From Patulibacter sp. SYSU D01012 (GTDB lineage: Bacteria > Actinomycetota > Thermoleophilia > Solirubrobacterales > Solirubrobacteraceae), in contig NZ_JAFMTB010000001.1 in assembly GCF_017916475.1 (NCBI RefSeq), forward strand, positions 806,001-870,000: a stretch of DNA of 64,000 nt, written 5' to 3'. The notes under the pieces were generated by a model. The model ran no database searches and was not told the DNA's origin. It saw nothing but the letters and a program-made list of their open reading frames with translations. A program made the translations under genes and the position numbers. Shown piece by piece: positions 1-7,967 of this stretch. Position 1 is the first letter of the stretch, and every line of letters starts with the position of its first letter.

Positions 1-102
1 CAGGTCGGGGCGTCCGTCGTGGTCGTGGTCGACCGCGGCGGGGTCCAGGCGCCGGGCGGCGACGCCCTCCGACGCGGGCTGGGCGGGCTGCTGGTCAGCC
101 AT
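1..102 (-). CDS. N-terminal start of a hypothetical protein, cut by the window edge
   Basis: An ATG at 102 (read leftwards) opens a frame starting MADQQPAQPASEG that stays open to the edge, so only about 34 residues are visible. They are hydrophilic, with an Asp/His-rich stretch (DHDHDG). The start overlaps the stop of the upstream PRC-barrel gene by 8 nt, which implies co-transcription and translational coupling. No domain can be assigned from this fragment. A second stress-related or PRC/YsnF-type protein would fit the context, but that is only a guess. Confidence 0.6.
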   Translation of the reverse strand, partial: MADQQPAQPASEGVAARRLDPAAVDHDHDGRPDL

Positions 103-907
103 GGTGGTCGTCCTCCTTGGGGGTGCCGCCGAAGAGGCGGCGCAGTCGGGTGCCGACGCCGGCGTGCTCGCCGCGCGACTCGTCGGCCGGGCGCGGCGCG
201 GGGGCCATCGCGCCCGCGTTCGCCGGGTCGATCACGTGGTCCGGTAGGACGCGGTGGTCGTCGTCGACCGTGGGGCGGCCGACGTAACGGGCGTCCGGCA
301 CGGGGGCGGCGTGGTCCGTCGCGCCCGTGTCGTGGTCGAACGGCGCGGGGTCCGGCGTGCCCGTGGCGTCGCGCTCGGGAAGGGCGTCCGGCGCGGGTCG
401 GGTCGCCTGCAGGTCGTCGTGCGCCTCGTGGCGGCCGAGCGGCCGCGGGGCGTCGTCGCCCGGGCGCTCCTCCTGCTCGCGCTGCTCGGCCTCCCACCGT
501 TCGCGCCGCTCGCGCTCCTCGCGCTCCTCCCGCTCGCGGGCCGCCTGCTCGCGCGGCTCGTCCGCCGCCCGCCGCTCGGCCGCCAGGGCCGACCCGTGGT
601 CCAGGCCGTAGTGGCGGTAGAGGGCGCGCTCGTCCTCGAGGCTGAGCGCCTCGTCGGCGTCGGCCTGCGGCGCCGCCTTGATCAGGTCGCCCGCCACGGG
701 GACGGCGACGCCGTCCTCGACCTCGCGGGCGTGGGTGATCGGGACGAAGTGGTGCTTGCGGCCGAAGAGCCCCGAGCTGACCGTCGCCCACGCGGGCTGA
801 CCGGTGTGCTCGTCGGCGAAGACGGCCTCGATCTTGCCGACCTTGCCGCCGTTCTCGTCGTACAGCGTGTGGCCGGGCCAGCGGGCGGCCTGTCGTTCGT
901 CGGGCAC
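95..907 (-). CDS. PRC-barrel domain protein with charged C-terminal tail
   Basis: 270-residue protein with a GTG start at 907 behind a strong AGGAGGA ribosome site. Residues about 12-85 look like a PRC-barrel fold (LYDENGGKVGKIEAVFAD, then a strand pattern ending HHFVPI). PRC-barrels are small beta-barrels found in RimM and photosynthetic reaction centre H subunits; actinobacterial stand-alone versions are mostly uncharacterised and often stress-linked. The rest is low complexity: a Glu/Arg-rich coiled-coil-like run at about 110-150, then an Asp/Pro/His-rich region. It has no signal peptide or membrane segment, so it is probably cytoplasmic. It overlaps the next minus-strand gene at 95-102. 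The domain call is fairly sure; the function is unknown. Confidence 0.8.
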   Translation of the reverse strand: MPDERQAARWPGHTLYDENGGKVGKIEAVFADEHTGQPAWATVSSGLFGRKHHFVPITHAREVEDGVAVPVAGDLIKAAPQADADEALSLEDERALYRHYGLDHGSALAAERRAADEPREQAAREREEREERERRERWEAEQREQEERPGDDAPRPLGRHEAHDDLQATRPAPDALPERDATGTPDPAPFDHDTGATDHAAPVPDARYVGRPTVDDDHRVLPDHVIDPANAGAMAPAPRPADESRGEHAGVGTRLRRLFGGTPKEDDHHG

Positions 908-1142
908 GACTCCTCCTTCGTCGCGGGCCGCCCCGGTGGGCGGCGGATGCGTCTGCCGGTACCCCGGCGCCGCCGGGCCAATCGGCGGGTGCGTCGCGCC
1001 CGCTCGCCGACGCCCGGTGCCTCGCTGGACACCGGACGCCGGTCGGGCGGCTTCAGGCGCGCGGCCGGCTCGCTGTCCCGCCGCGCCACCGGGTGCGCCG
1101 GTGCCCGGTCGTCACGGTTCCCACACCCGCCACGAGCTGGGG

Positions 1143-1196
1143 CACAATGGCGGCGTGCCGCTCCGTCCTCGCCGACCACGGGATCCCGACCGATGA
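1143..1196 (+). promoter_or_regulatory. Candidate leaderless promoter and 13-codon leader peptide before the MpsC-like gene
   Basis: A -10-like CACAAT at 1143-1148 is followed after exactly 6 nt by a GTG at 1155. This opens a 13-codon frame (VPLRPRRPRDPDR) whose TGA at 1194-1196 overlaps the ATG at 1193 of the next gene. The -10 to start spacing is the one seen at many other genes in this window. The -35 is weak. The peptide is inferred only. The rest of the 908-1192 gap shows nothing else I can name. Confidence 0.4.
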
Positions 1197-1549
1197 CGCC
1201 GCCCGAGGAGCACGACGTCCTCGCCGTGGTGTCCGACGCGATGGCGCACTTCCACAAGACGCGGGTGGGCCGCGGACCGGTGCGGATCGAGACGCGGCAC
1301 GCCGGGCAGGACGCCGTCGTGTGCGTGCTGCACGGCTCGATGACCACGCTGGAGCGGACGCTGCGCGACCAGGGGCTGGTCGACCAGGTGCGCGACCTGC
1401 GCCGCACCGTCAACGACGAGGCGCGCGACGAGCTGGCGGCCGTGGTCGCCGAGGCCACGGGTCGCCGGGTGCTGACGATGCTCACGGCGATCGACCCGCA
1501 CGCCGACATCGCGACGAAGGTCTTCGTCCTCGACCCCGCCGGGCGCTGA
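1193..1549 (+). CDS. MpsC family (DUF2294) protein
   Basis: 118 residues covering the whole DUF2294/MpsC family domain: an N-terminal helix with HKTRVGRGPVRI, a central strand pair ending in LHGSMTTLERTL, then the TGRRVLTMLTAIDPHADIATKVFVLDP signature. In Staphylococcus, MpsC belongs to the MpsABC cation/bicarbonate-linked membrane-potential system. Stand-alone copies in actinobacteria are uncharacterised, and no MpsA or MpsB is visible here. The frame is open far upstream, but only the ATG at 1193 matches the family length of about 115 residues. That ATG overlaps the stop of a possible leader peptide. The family assignment is strong, the role uncertain. Confidence 0.85.
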   Translation: MTPPEEHDVLAVVSDAMAHFHKTRVGRGPVRIETRHAGQDAVVCVLHGSMTTLERTLRDQGLVDQVRDLRRTVNDEARDELAAVVAEATGRRVLTMLTAIDPHADIATKVFVLDPAGR

Positions 1550-1624
1550 CGCGCGGCGGGCCGCGCGCGGGGCGCACCCGCCGGCCCTGGGGCCATGGGT
1601 TCGGCCGACGGCCCCGCCGGGTAC

Positions 1625-1642
1625 AGGACGGCGGTCCGTCCT
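1625..1642. promoter_or_regulatory. Dyad upstream of the aldehyde dehydrogenase gene
   Basis: Perfect 7-bp inverted repeat AGGACGG-CGGT-CCGTCCT, ending 22 nt before the GTG start at 1665. It could be an operator or a small leader hairpin. Nothing in the sequence identifies a cognate regulator. Confidence 0.35.
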
Positions 1643-1664
1643 CGCGACCCTCGGAGGTCCCCAC

Positions 1665-3095
1665 GTGCCCCACGCCACCATCGATCCGCCCGCTCCGGTC
1701 CAGGACCCCGAGGGCACCACGATCGTCGTCCGCGATCCGGCGACGGGGGAGACGGTCGCCGAGGTGCCCACCGCCGACGCCGCCGCGATCCGCGACGCCG
1801 TCGAGGCCGCGCGCGGCGCCTTCCGCGGCTGGGCTGACACGCCCGCCGGTGAGCGCGCGGGCGTGCTGAAGGCGTGGGCCCGCGCGCTGCACGCGCACGC
1901 CGACGAGATCGCGACGCTGGTGACGCGGGAGATGGGCAAGCCGGCGGGCGACGCCCGCGGCGGCGTGGACGCCGGCATCGGGGCCATCGAGCAGTACGCG
2001 GAGCTGGGTCCGACCCACCGCGGCCGCCGGCTGGCCGGCGCGCCGGACGCCGACGACGTGATGGAGCGCCACCCGCGCGGCGTCGCGGCCGTGCTGCTGC
2101 CGTGGAACGACCCGGTCGCGCTCGCCTGCGCGCAGATCGCCGCCTGCGTCGTGATGGGCAACACGGTCGTGGTGAAGCCGTCCGAGCGCGCGCCGCTCGC
2201 GGTCGCCCGCGCCGTCGAGCTGCTGCCGGACGCCCTGCCGGCCGGCGTCGTGACGCTGATCCAGGGCGACGGCGCGACGGGCGCGGCGCTCGTGGCCGCC
2301 GACGGCGTCGACCTGGTCATCCACACCGGCTCCGTGGCCGCGGGCCGCGACATCGCGGTGCGCTGCGCGTCGCTGCTGCGCAAGGCGATCGTCGAGCTCG
2401 GCGGCAAGGACGCGCTCATCGTCGACCGCGACGTCGACCCGGACTGGGCGGCGCGTCAGGCGGCCCTGGGCGCGTTCGCGAACGCCGGCCAGATCTGCGT
2501 CGCGGTCGAGCGGATCCTCGTGCACCGCGAGATCGCCGATCCCTTCGTCGAGGCGCTCGTGCGCGAGGCCGAGGCGCTGCGCGTCGGTCCCGGCAGCGAC
2601 CCCGAGACGGGCATGGGGCCGCTCGTCGACGAGCGGCACCGCGACGGCGTCCACCGCCACGTGGCGGCCGCCGCCGAGGCGGGAGCGCAGGTCCGCACGG
2701 GTGGCGTCATCCCCGGCGGCGAGGGCAGCTTCTACCCGCCGACCGTCCTGACGGACGTGACGCCCGACATGGACGTGTGGCGCGAGGAGACGTTCGGCCC
2801 GGTCGCGCCCGTCATCGTCGTCGACGACTTCGACGAGGCGCTGCGCCTGGCGGGCGACACGGAGTACGGCCTGGCCGGCACCGTGCTGACCGCCGACGAG
2901 CGCCACGCGCGCCGGGCGACGCGCGAGCTCGACGTCGGCACGCTGAAGGTCAACGCCGTCTTCGGCGGCGCGCCCGGCGGCGCGGCCGAGCCGCGGCGCA
3001 GCTCCGGCCTGGGCCTGGGCTACGGCCCGGAGCTGCTGGACGAGGTCAGCGCCTGGCGCGTCGTCCACCGCTCGGCCCCCGTCCCGAGGGCCTGA
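1665..3095 (+). CDS. NAD(P)-dependent aldehyde dehydrogenase family protein
   Basis: 476 residues, the normal length for the ALDH superfamily, which oxidises aldehydes to acids with NAD(P)+. Visible signatures are the cofactor-binding PWNDPVALACAQI segment (about 146-160), VVKPSERAP, the VELGGKDA motif with the general-base Glu, and NAGQICVAVERI carrying the catalytic Cys. EETFGPVAPV follows near the C-terminus. The sequence resembles succinate-semialdehyde dehydrogenase-like enzymes, but the substrate cannot be fixed. The GTG start follows a CGGAGGT ribosome site. The gene ends 2 nt before cydA, so the two are probably co-transcribed, although no functional link is known. Confidence 0.9.
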   Translation: MPHATIDPPAPVQDPEGTTIVVRDPATGETVAEVPTADAAAIRDAVEAARGAFRGWADTPAGERAGVLKAWARALHAHADEIATLVTREMGKPAGDARGGVDAGIGAIEQYAELGPTHRGRRLAGAPDADDVMERHPRGVAAVLLPWNDPVALACAQIAACVVMGNTVVVKPSERAPLAVARAVELLPDALPAGVVTLIQGDGATGAALVAADGVDLVIHTGSVAAGRDIAVRCASLLRKAIVELGGKDALIVDRDVDPDWAARQAALGAFANAGQICVAVERILVHREIADPFVEALVREAEALRVGPGSDPETGMGPLVDERHRDGVHRHVAAAAEAGAQVRTGGVIPGGEGSFYPPTVLTDVTPDMDVWREETFGPVAPVIVVDDFDEALRLAGDTEYGLAGTVLTADERHARRATRELDVGTLKVNAVFGGAPGGAAEPRRSSGLGLGYGPELLDEVSAWRVVHRSAPVPRA

Positions 3096-3097
3096 GC

Positions 3098-4513
3098 ATG
3101 AGCGCCCTCGCGCCGATCCTGGCGGACGCGGGGGCGCTCGGCACGCCCGACCAGGAGCACCTGCTCTTCGCCCGCAACATGCAGGCGATGTCGCTGGCGG
3201 TGCACATCCCGCTGGTCTGCTTCGGCATCGCGTGGCCGGCGATGGTCCTCTTCGCGGAGGGCCTGTGGCTGCGCACCGGCGACCCGGTCTACCGCGCGCT
3301 CGCCAAGCGCTGGTCGAAGGTCATGCTGCTGCTCTTCGCCGTCGGCGTGGTGACGGGGACGATCCTCTCCTTCGAGTTCGGCCTGCTGTGGCCCAACTTC
3401 ATGGGGACGTACGGCGAGGTCTTCGGCCTGGGCTTCACGCTCGAGGGGATCTCGTTCTTCGTCGAGGGCATCTTCATCGCGATCTACGTCTACGGCTGGG
3501 ACCGCCTGGGCCGGGTGCAGCACTTCCTGGCCGGCATCCCCGTGGCGATCGCGGGCGTGACGGGATCGCTCATGGTGATCGCGGTCAACGCGTGGATGAA
3601 CCAGCCGGGCGGCTTCGAGCAGGCCGGCGGCAAGGTGACCGAGGCGCGGCCGTGGGAGGCGCTCTTCGGCAACGGCTTCGTCTGGCACGAGCTCGTCCAC
3701 ATGTACCTGGCCGGGTACCTCGTCACCGGCTTCATCGTCGCCGCGGTCTACGCGGTCGCGTGGCTGAAGGGCCGGCGCACCCGGTACCACCGGGCCGGGC
3801 TGGTCATCCCGCTGACGATCGCGGCGCTCGTCGCGCCGGTGCAGGTCATCGTCGGCGACTGGGCGGGGCGCGAGGTCGCCGACCACCAGCCCGTGAAGCT
3901 CGCCGCCATGGAGGGCCTGGGCAGGACGGAGCAGGGCGCGACGTTCCACATCGGCGGGATCTACGACGCCGAGAAGGGCGAGGTCGAGTACGGCATCGGC
4001 ATCCCCAAGCTGCTCTCGCTGCTCGCGGCGCACGACCCGACCGCGACGATCCAGGGCCTGGACCAGACGCCCCGCGCGGACCAGCCCGACGCGATCAACG
4101 TCGTGCGCTTTGCGTTCCAGGCGATGATCGCCATCGGCACCGGGCTCGTGGTCCTGGGCCTGTGGTACCTGGTGACGTGGTGGCGGCGACGGCGGCTGCC
4201 GCGCTCGAAGTGGTTCTACCGCGCCGTCATCGCCGCGGCGCCGCTGACGGTGGTGGCGCTCATCTCGGGCTGGGTGACGACCGAGGTCGGCCGCCAGCCG
4301 TGGATCGTCTACGGCCACATGCGCACGGAGCAGGCCGTGACGGACGCGGGCGGGCTGCCGGCCGGCTTCGCGATCCTCGTGCTCGTGTACGTCAGCCTGG
4401 CCGGCGGCGTGGTGTGGCTGCTGCGGCGGCTGGCGTCGCGGCCGCCCGAGACGGAGAACGAGGGTGGCGGCGGTGGCCGCCGCGACGCCGCGGCGTCGGG
4501 AGCGGCGGACTGA
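3098..4513 (+). CDS. cydA: Cytochrome bd ubiquinol oxidase subunit I
   Basis: 471-residue polytopic membrane protein of the CydA family. It oxidises quinol and carries haems b558, b595 and d of the high-affinity terminal oxidase. The N-terminal ARNMQAMSLAVHIPLVCFGI segment holds the early haem-ligand His, and GTILSFEFGLLWPNFM and EGISFFVEGIF are strong family matches with the proton-path Glu. The loop between helices 6 and 7 is short, as in the short Q-loop type. GRQPWIVYGHMRT near residue 400 is the conserved late signature. Its stop overlaps the ATG of cydB by one base. No cydD or cydC assembly transporter is in the window. Confidence 0.97.
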   Translation: MSALAPILADAGALGTPDQEHLLFARNMQAMSLAVHIPLVCFGIAWPAMVLFAEGLWLRTGDPVYRALAKRWSKVMLLLFAVGVVTGTILSFEFGLLWPNFMGTYGEVFGLGFTLEGISFFVEGIFIAIYVYGWDRLGRVQHFLAGIPVAIAGVTGSLMVIAVNAWMNQPGGFEQAGGKVTEARPWEALFGNGFVWHELVHMYLAGYLVTGFIVAAVYAVAWLKGRRTRYHRAGLVIPLTIAALVAPVQVIVGDWAGREVADHQPVKLAAMEGLGRTEQGATFHIGGIYDAEKGEVEYGIGIPKLLSLLAAHDPTATIQGLDQTPRADQPDAINVVRFAFQAMIAIGTGLVVLGLWYLVTWWRRRRLPRSKWFYRAVIAAAPLTVVALISGWVTTEVGRQPWIVYGHMRTEQAVTDAGGLPAGFAILVLVYVSLAGGVVWLLRRLASRPPETENEGGGGGRRDAAASGAAD

Positions 4514-5580
4514 TGGCCGAGCTGTGCGCGGCGGTGATGCTGGCGGGGCTGACGGCCTACGTCGTCCTGGCGGGCGCCGACTTCGGCGGCGGGTTCTGGG
4601 ACCTGACGGCGGGCGGCGCGCGGGGCGGCGGCGAGGTTCGCGGCCTCGTCCAGCGCTCGATGAGCCCGGTGTGGGAGGCCAACCACGTGTGGCTCATCCT
4701 CATCCTGACCGTCTTCTGGACCGCCTTCCCGGTGGCGTTCGGCTCGGCGACGTCGACCCTCTACGTGCCGCTGTCGTCGGCGGCGATCGGGATCATCTTC
4801 CGCGGCGCCGCGTTCGCCTTCCGCGGCGAGGCGGGCACGATCCGCGAGGCCCGCGTGCTCGGCGCGCTCTTCGCGTCGTCCTCCGTCCTGGTGCCGTTCG
4901 CGATGGGCGCCGCCGTCGGCGCGGTGGCGTCGGGGCGCGTGCCCGTGGGCAACGCGGCGGGCGACCCCATCACGTCGTGGCTCAACCCGACGGGCGTCTT
5001 CGTCGGGGTGCTGGCGGTGGCCGTCGGCGCGTACCTGGCCGCCGTCTTCCTGTGCGCCGACGCGCGCCGCGCCGAGAAGCCCGAGCTGGTCCGCGCGTTC
5101 CGGCGGCGGGCGCTGGGCGCGGGGGCCGTCACGGGCGTCCTGGCGCTCGCCGGCCTGGTCGTCCTGCGGCAGGACGCCCGCCCGCTCTTCGACGGGCTGA
5201 CCCACGGGTGGGCGCTCGTGCTCGTCGTCGTCTCGGCGCTGTCCGGCCTGGCGACGATGGCGCTCGTGTGGCGGACGGAGCGCTTCGGGCCGGCGCGCCT
5301 GACCGCGGCGTTCGCGGTCGTCTGCCTCGTCGCCGCGTGGGCGGTCGCGCAGCAGCCCGCGTTCCTGCCCGGGCAGCTGACGATCGACGAGGCGGCGGCC
5401 GGCGACGCGACGCTCTCGGCCGTCCTCGTCTCGACGGCGATCGCGGTCGTCGTCCTGGCGCCCTCGCTGTGGCTGCTCTTCCGCCTGGTGCTGCGCGGCA
5501 CGCTCGACCAGCGGTACGAGCCGCTCGACCAGCGCTTCCGCCCGGTCGAGGCCGGCGACGGCGACGGGAGCGCGCGATGA
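4513..5580 (+). CDS. cydB: Cytochrome bd ubiquinol oxidase subunit II
   Basis: 355 residues, CydB family, the structural partner of CydA. The N-terminus (LTAYVVLAGADFGGGFWDL) and the SPVWEANHVWLILILTVFWTAFP block are textbook CydB signatures. About eight hydrophobic helices follow, and the C-terminal tail is charged. The ATG shares its first base with the last base of the cydA stop (TGATG), so translation is coupled. The gene ends in an ATGA overlap with a small membrane-protein gene. Assignment is secure. Confidence 0.96.
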   Translation: MAELCAAVMLAGLTAYVVLAGADFGGGFWDLTAGGARGGGEVRGLVQRSMSPVWEANHVWLILILTVFWTAFPVAFGSATSTLYVPLSSAAIGIIFRGAAFAFRGEAGTIREARVLGALFASSSVLVPFAMGAAVGAVASGRVPVGNAAGDPITSWLNPTGVFVGVLAVAVGAYLAAVFLCADARRAEKPELVRAFRRRALGAGAVTGVLALAGLVVLRQDARPLFDGLTHGWALVLVVVSALSGLATMALVWRTERFGPARLTAAFAVVCLVAAWAVAQQPAFLPGQLTIDEAAAGDATLSAVLVSTAIAVVVLAPSLWLLFRLVLRGTLDQRYEPLDQRFRPVEAGDGDGSAR

Positions 5581-5909
5581 GCCCCGCGCGCGAGCGGCGG
5601 CTGCGCCGCGTCACGCCCGTCCTGCTCGTGGTCGGCGTGCTGCTGATGGTCGTCTTCGACCGCACCCTGACGCTGCTGGCCGGCGTCGCGCTGATGCTGG
5701 CGTTCGTCGTCTGCGGCACGTTCCTCATCGCCGCGCCGGGGTTCCTGGACGGCGACGGGCTGGACGGCGAGGACGTCGCGCGCGGCGCGACGGGAGAGGA
5801 CGCGCCCGGCGAGGCGGGCGGCGAGGACCGCTCCGGCGGCGCGCCCGGCGGCACGCCGACGGCCGGCGAGGGCGATCGCGGGAGCGCACCCGGCGGGGCG
5901 AGCGTCTGA
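5577..5909 (+). CDS. Small two-helix membrane protein coupled to cydAB
   Basis: 110 residues. The N-terminus is basic, followed by two adjacent transmembrane segments (about 13-30 and 33-53) and a Gly/Asp/Glu-rich disordered tail of about 55 residues. It starts inside the cydB stop codon (ATGA), so it is a third gene of the cyd operon. I recognise no family. Known bd-oxidase accessory peptides (CydX, CydS, CydH) are shorter and single-span, so this could be an unrelated lineage-specific accessory subunit or simply a neighbour. Real gene likely, function unknown. Confidence 0.75.
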   Translation: MSPARERRLRRVTPVLLVVGVLLMVVFDRTLTLLAGVALMLAFVVCGTFLIAAPGFLDGDGLDGEDVARGATGEDAPGEAGGEDRSGGAPGGTPTAGEGDRGSAPGGASV

Positions 5910-5920
5910 GCGCCGCACGC

Positions 5921-5967
5921 TACGCTGGACGGCAGGGTGTGCCGGGAAGTCTGGTCGGCGACACACG
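5921..5967 (+). promoter_or_regulatory. Candidate nhaA-I type (Li+-sensing) riboswitch with promoter
   Basis: A -10-like TACGCT (5921-5926) is followed by a compact structured leader. Its outer GTGT/ACAC and inner GCCG/CGGC pairs enclose the unpaired core GGAAGTCTGGT. The block GCCGGGAAGTCTGGTCGGC (5941-5959) resembles, from memory, the conserved core of the nhaA-I motif, a lithium riboswitch class found upstream of nhaA genes. It ends about 22 nt before the nhaA start. The spacer lacks an obvious strong ribosome site, so control of initiation is possible. A covariance-model scan is needed to confirm the class. Confidence 0.55.
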
Positions 5968-5988
5968 TCGTCGACCCCGAAAGTCCCC

Positions 5989-7899
5989 GTGAGCACCGAG
6001 CACCATCCCTCCTCCGCCGGCTCGCACGGCCCGCCCGCCCGCACCCCCTGGACCGAGCGCACGTCGCGCTCGCTGCGCGCCTTCCTGCACACCGAGACAG
6101 GGAGCGCCGGGCTGTTGCTGGCGGCCACCGTCCTGGCGCTCGTCTGGGCCAACTCGCCGCTGTCCGGCAGCTACGAGGACCTGTGGGGCGCGCACCTGAA
6201 GATCGAGATCGCCGGCCAGGGCATCGACCACGACCTGGCGCACTGGGTCAACGACGGGCTGATGGCGTTCTTCTTCTACGTCGTCGGCTTGGAGATCCGG
6301 CGCGAGCTCGAGCTCGGCGAGCTGCGCGACCGGCGCGCGGCCGCCGTGCCCGCGATCGCCGCCGTCGCCGGCATGGTCGTGCCGGCGCTGATCTTCACGC
6401 TGGTGAACGTCGGCGGCGAGGGCGCGCACGGCTGGGGCATCGTCATGGCGACCGACATCGCCTTCGTCCTGGGCGCGCTGGCGCTGCTCGGGGACCGGGT
6501 GCCGCCGGGGGTCCGGGTGTTCCTGCTGACGCTGGCGATCGTCGACGACGTCGGCGCGATCATCGTCATCGCGATCTTCTACTCCGCGTCGATCGAGCTG
6601 GTGTGGCTGGCCGCGGCCGGCGTCATCCTGGCCGCCATCGTGCTGCTGCGGCGGTTCGGGCCGCCCTGGCGCGGGCCGGCGTACTTCGTCGCGGGCCTCG
6701 TCCTGTGGGTGGCGACCCTGGAGTCGGGCATCCACCCGACGATCGCCGGCGTCGCGATGGGGCTGCTGACCGCGGTCCACCCGCCCCAGCGCGCCGACCT
6801 GGAGCGCGCGGCCAGCATCGCCCGCCTGTTCCGCCGCACGCCGACGCCCGCCAAGGGCCGCGCGGCGGTGCTCGAGATCGCCGGGGCGGTCTCGCCCAAC
6901 GAGCGCTTCCAGGAGGCGATCCACCCCTGGACGAGCTACGTCGTCGTCCCGCTGTTCGCGCTCGCCAACGCCGGCGTGCCGCTGAGCGGCGACGTGCTCT
7001 CCGACGCCGTCACGTCCCCGGTCACGCTGGGCGTCGTGGCCGGGCTGGTGGCGGGCAAGGCGCTCGGCATCGCGGGCGCGACGCTCCTGGCCGTCCGGCT
7101 GCGCGTCGGCCCGCTTCCGGCGGGGATGCGGCGCGGGCACGTGCTCGGGTCCGCGGCCCTGGCCGGCATCGGCTTCACCGTCTCGCTGTTCGTCGCGGAC
7201 CTGGCGTTCACGGACCAGCTGCTGCGCGACGAGGCCAAGCTCGGCGTGCTCGTGGCGTCCGTGCTCGCCGCTGGCCTGGGTCTGACGAGCCTGGCGCGCC
7301 AGCGGGCCGCCGCGCCGGACGAGGCCCCGGCGGACGTCCCGCTGGACCCGCCGGTCGACCCGTTCTACGACCGCATCCTGGGGCCCGCCGACGCCCCGCA
7401 CACCGTCGTCGTCTACGGGGACTACGAGTGCCCGCACACCCGCGCGCTGCGGCCCGAGCTGGACCGCCTGCGCGAGGCGGTGGGCGACCGCGTGCGCTTC
7501 GTGCACCGGCAGCTGCCGAACGAGGACGCCCACCCCGGCGCGACGCTGGCCGCCGAGGCCGCGCTGTCGGCCGCGGCGCAGGGCCGCTTCTGGCCGATGC
7601 ACTGGCGCCTGCTCGCCCACCCCGTCGGCGACGACCTGGGCCCGGCGGACCTGCTCGAGATCGCGGACGACCTGGGCCTGGACCCCGACCGCATGGCCGA
7701 CGACCTGCGCCACCACGTGCGCCTGCCGGCCGTGCAGGCCGAGGTCGCGAGCGCCGCCCGCAGCGGCGTGAGCGGCACGCCGACGCTGTTCCTCGACGGC
7801 ACGCGCCTGGAGTGCGGCTACGACGCCGACACGCTGCGCGCGCGGATCGACGCGGCCGACGGCGAGCGGGCGGAGGCGGCGTCCGGGGCCGGCGCCTAG
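5989..7899 (+). CDS. nhaA: Na+/H+ antiporter NhaA fused to a C-terminal thioredoxin/DsbA-like domain
   Basis: 636 residues. About 30-430 form an NhaA antiporter: LLLAATVLALVWANSPL, the ATDIAFVLGALALLG block with the ion-binding Asp region, VDDVGAIIVIAIFYS with the paired transport aspartates, and a glycine-rich ALAGIGFTVSLFVADLAF helix. It exports Na+ or Li+ in exchange for protons. About 450-625 form a DsbA-like thioredoxin fold (VVVYGDYECPHTRALRPEL ... SGVSGTPTLFLDG). Residues 481-484 read C-P-H-T, so the second active-site Cys is absent and disulfide exchange of the usual type is unlikely. NhaA-thioredoxin fusions are common in actinobacteria. The GTG start lies behind the candidate riboswitch. 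Confidence 0.93.
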   Translation: MSTEHHPSSAGSHGPPARTPWTERTSRSLRAFLHTETGSAGLLLAATVLALVWANSPLSGSYEDLWGAHLKIEIAGQGIDHDLAHWVNDGLMAFFFYVVGLEIRRELELGELRDRRAAAVPAIAAVAGMVVPALIFTLVNVGGEGAHGWGIVMATDIAFVLGALALLGDRVPPGVRVFLLTLAIVDDVGAIIVIAIFYSASIELVWLAAAGVILAAIVLLRRFGPPWRGPAYFVAGLVLWVATLESGIHPTIAGVAMGLLTAVHPPQRADLERAASIARLFRRTPTPAKGRAAVLEIAGAVSPNERFQEAIHPWTSYVVVPLFALANAGVPLSGDVLSDAVTSPVTLGVVAGLVAGKALGIAGATLLAVRLRVGPLPAGMRRGHVLGSAALAGIGFTVSLFVADLAFTDQLLRDEAKLGVLVASVLAAGLGLTSLARQRAAAPDEAPADVPLDPPVDPFYDRILGPADAPHTVVVYGDYECPHTRALRPELDRLREAVGDRVRFVHRQLPNEDAHPGATLAAEAALSAAAQGRFWPMHWRLLAHPVGDDLGPADLLEIADDLGLDPDRMADDLRHHVRLPAVQAEVASAARSGVSGTPTLFLDGTRLECGYDADTLRARIDAADGERAEAASGAGA

Positions 7900-7919
7900 G
7901 CGCCGCGGCCCGGACGAGG

Positions 7920-7950
7920 GGGGCGGGCGCGTTGCGGGCCCGCCCGCCCC
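7920..7950. terminator. Hairpin between convergent nhaA and DUF6629 genes
   Basis: A 10-bp GC stem (7920-7929 with 7941-7950, GGGGCGGGCG/CGCCCGCCCC) lies between the two convergent stop codons. It has no T tract, as is usual in high-GC actinobacteria, and could act in both directions. Confidence 0.6.
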
Positions 7951-7967
7951 GGGCGCCCGCCGCTCAG

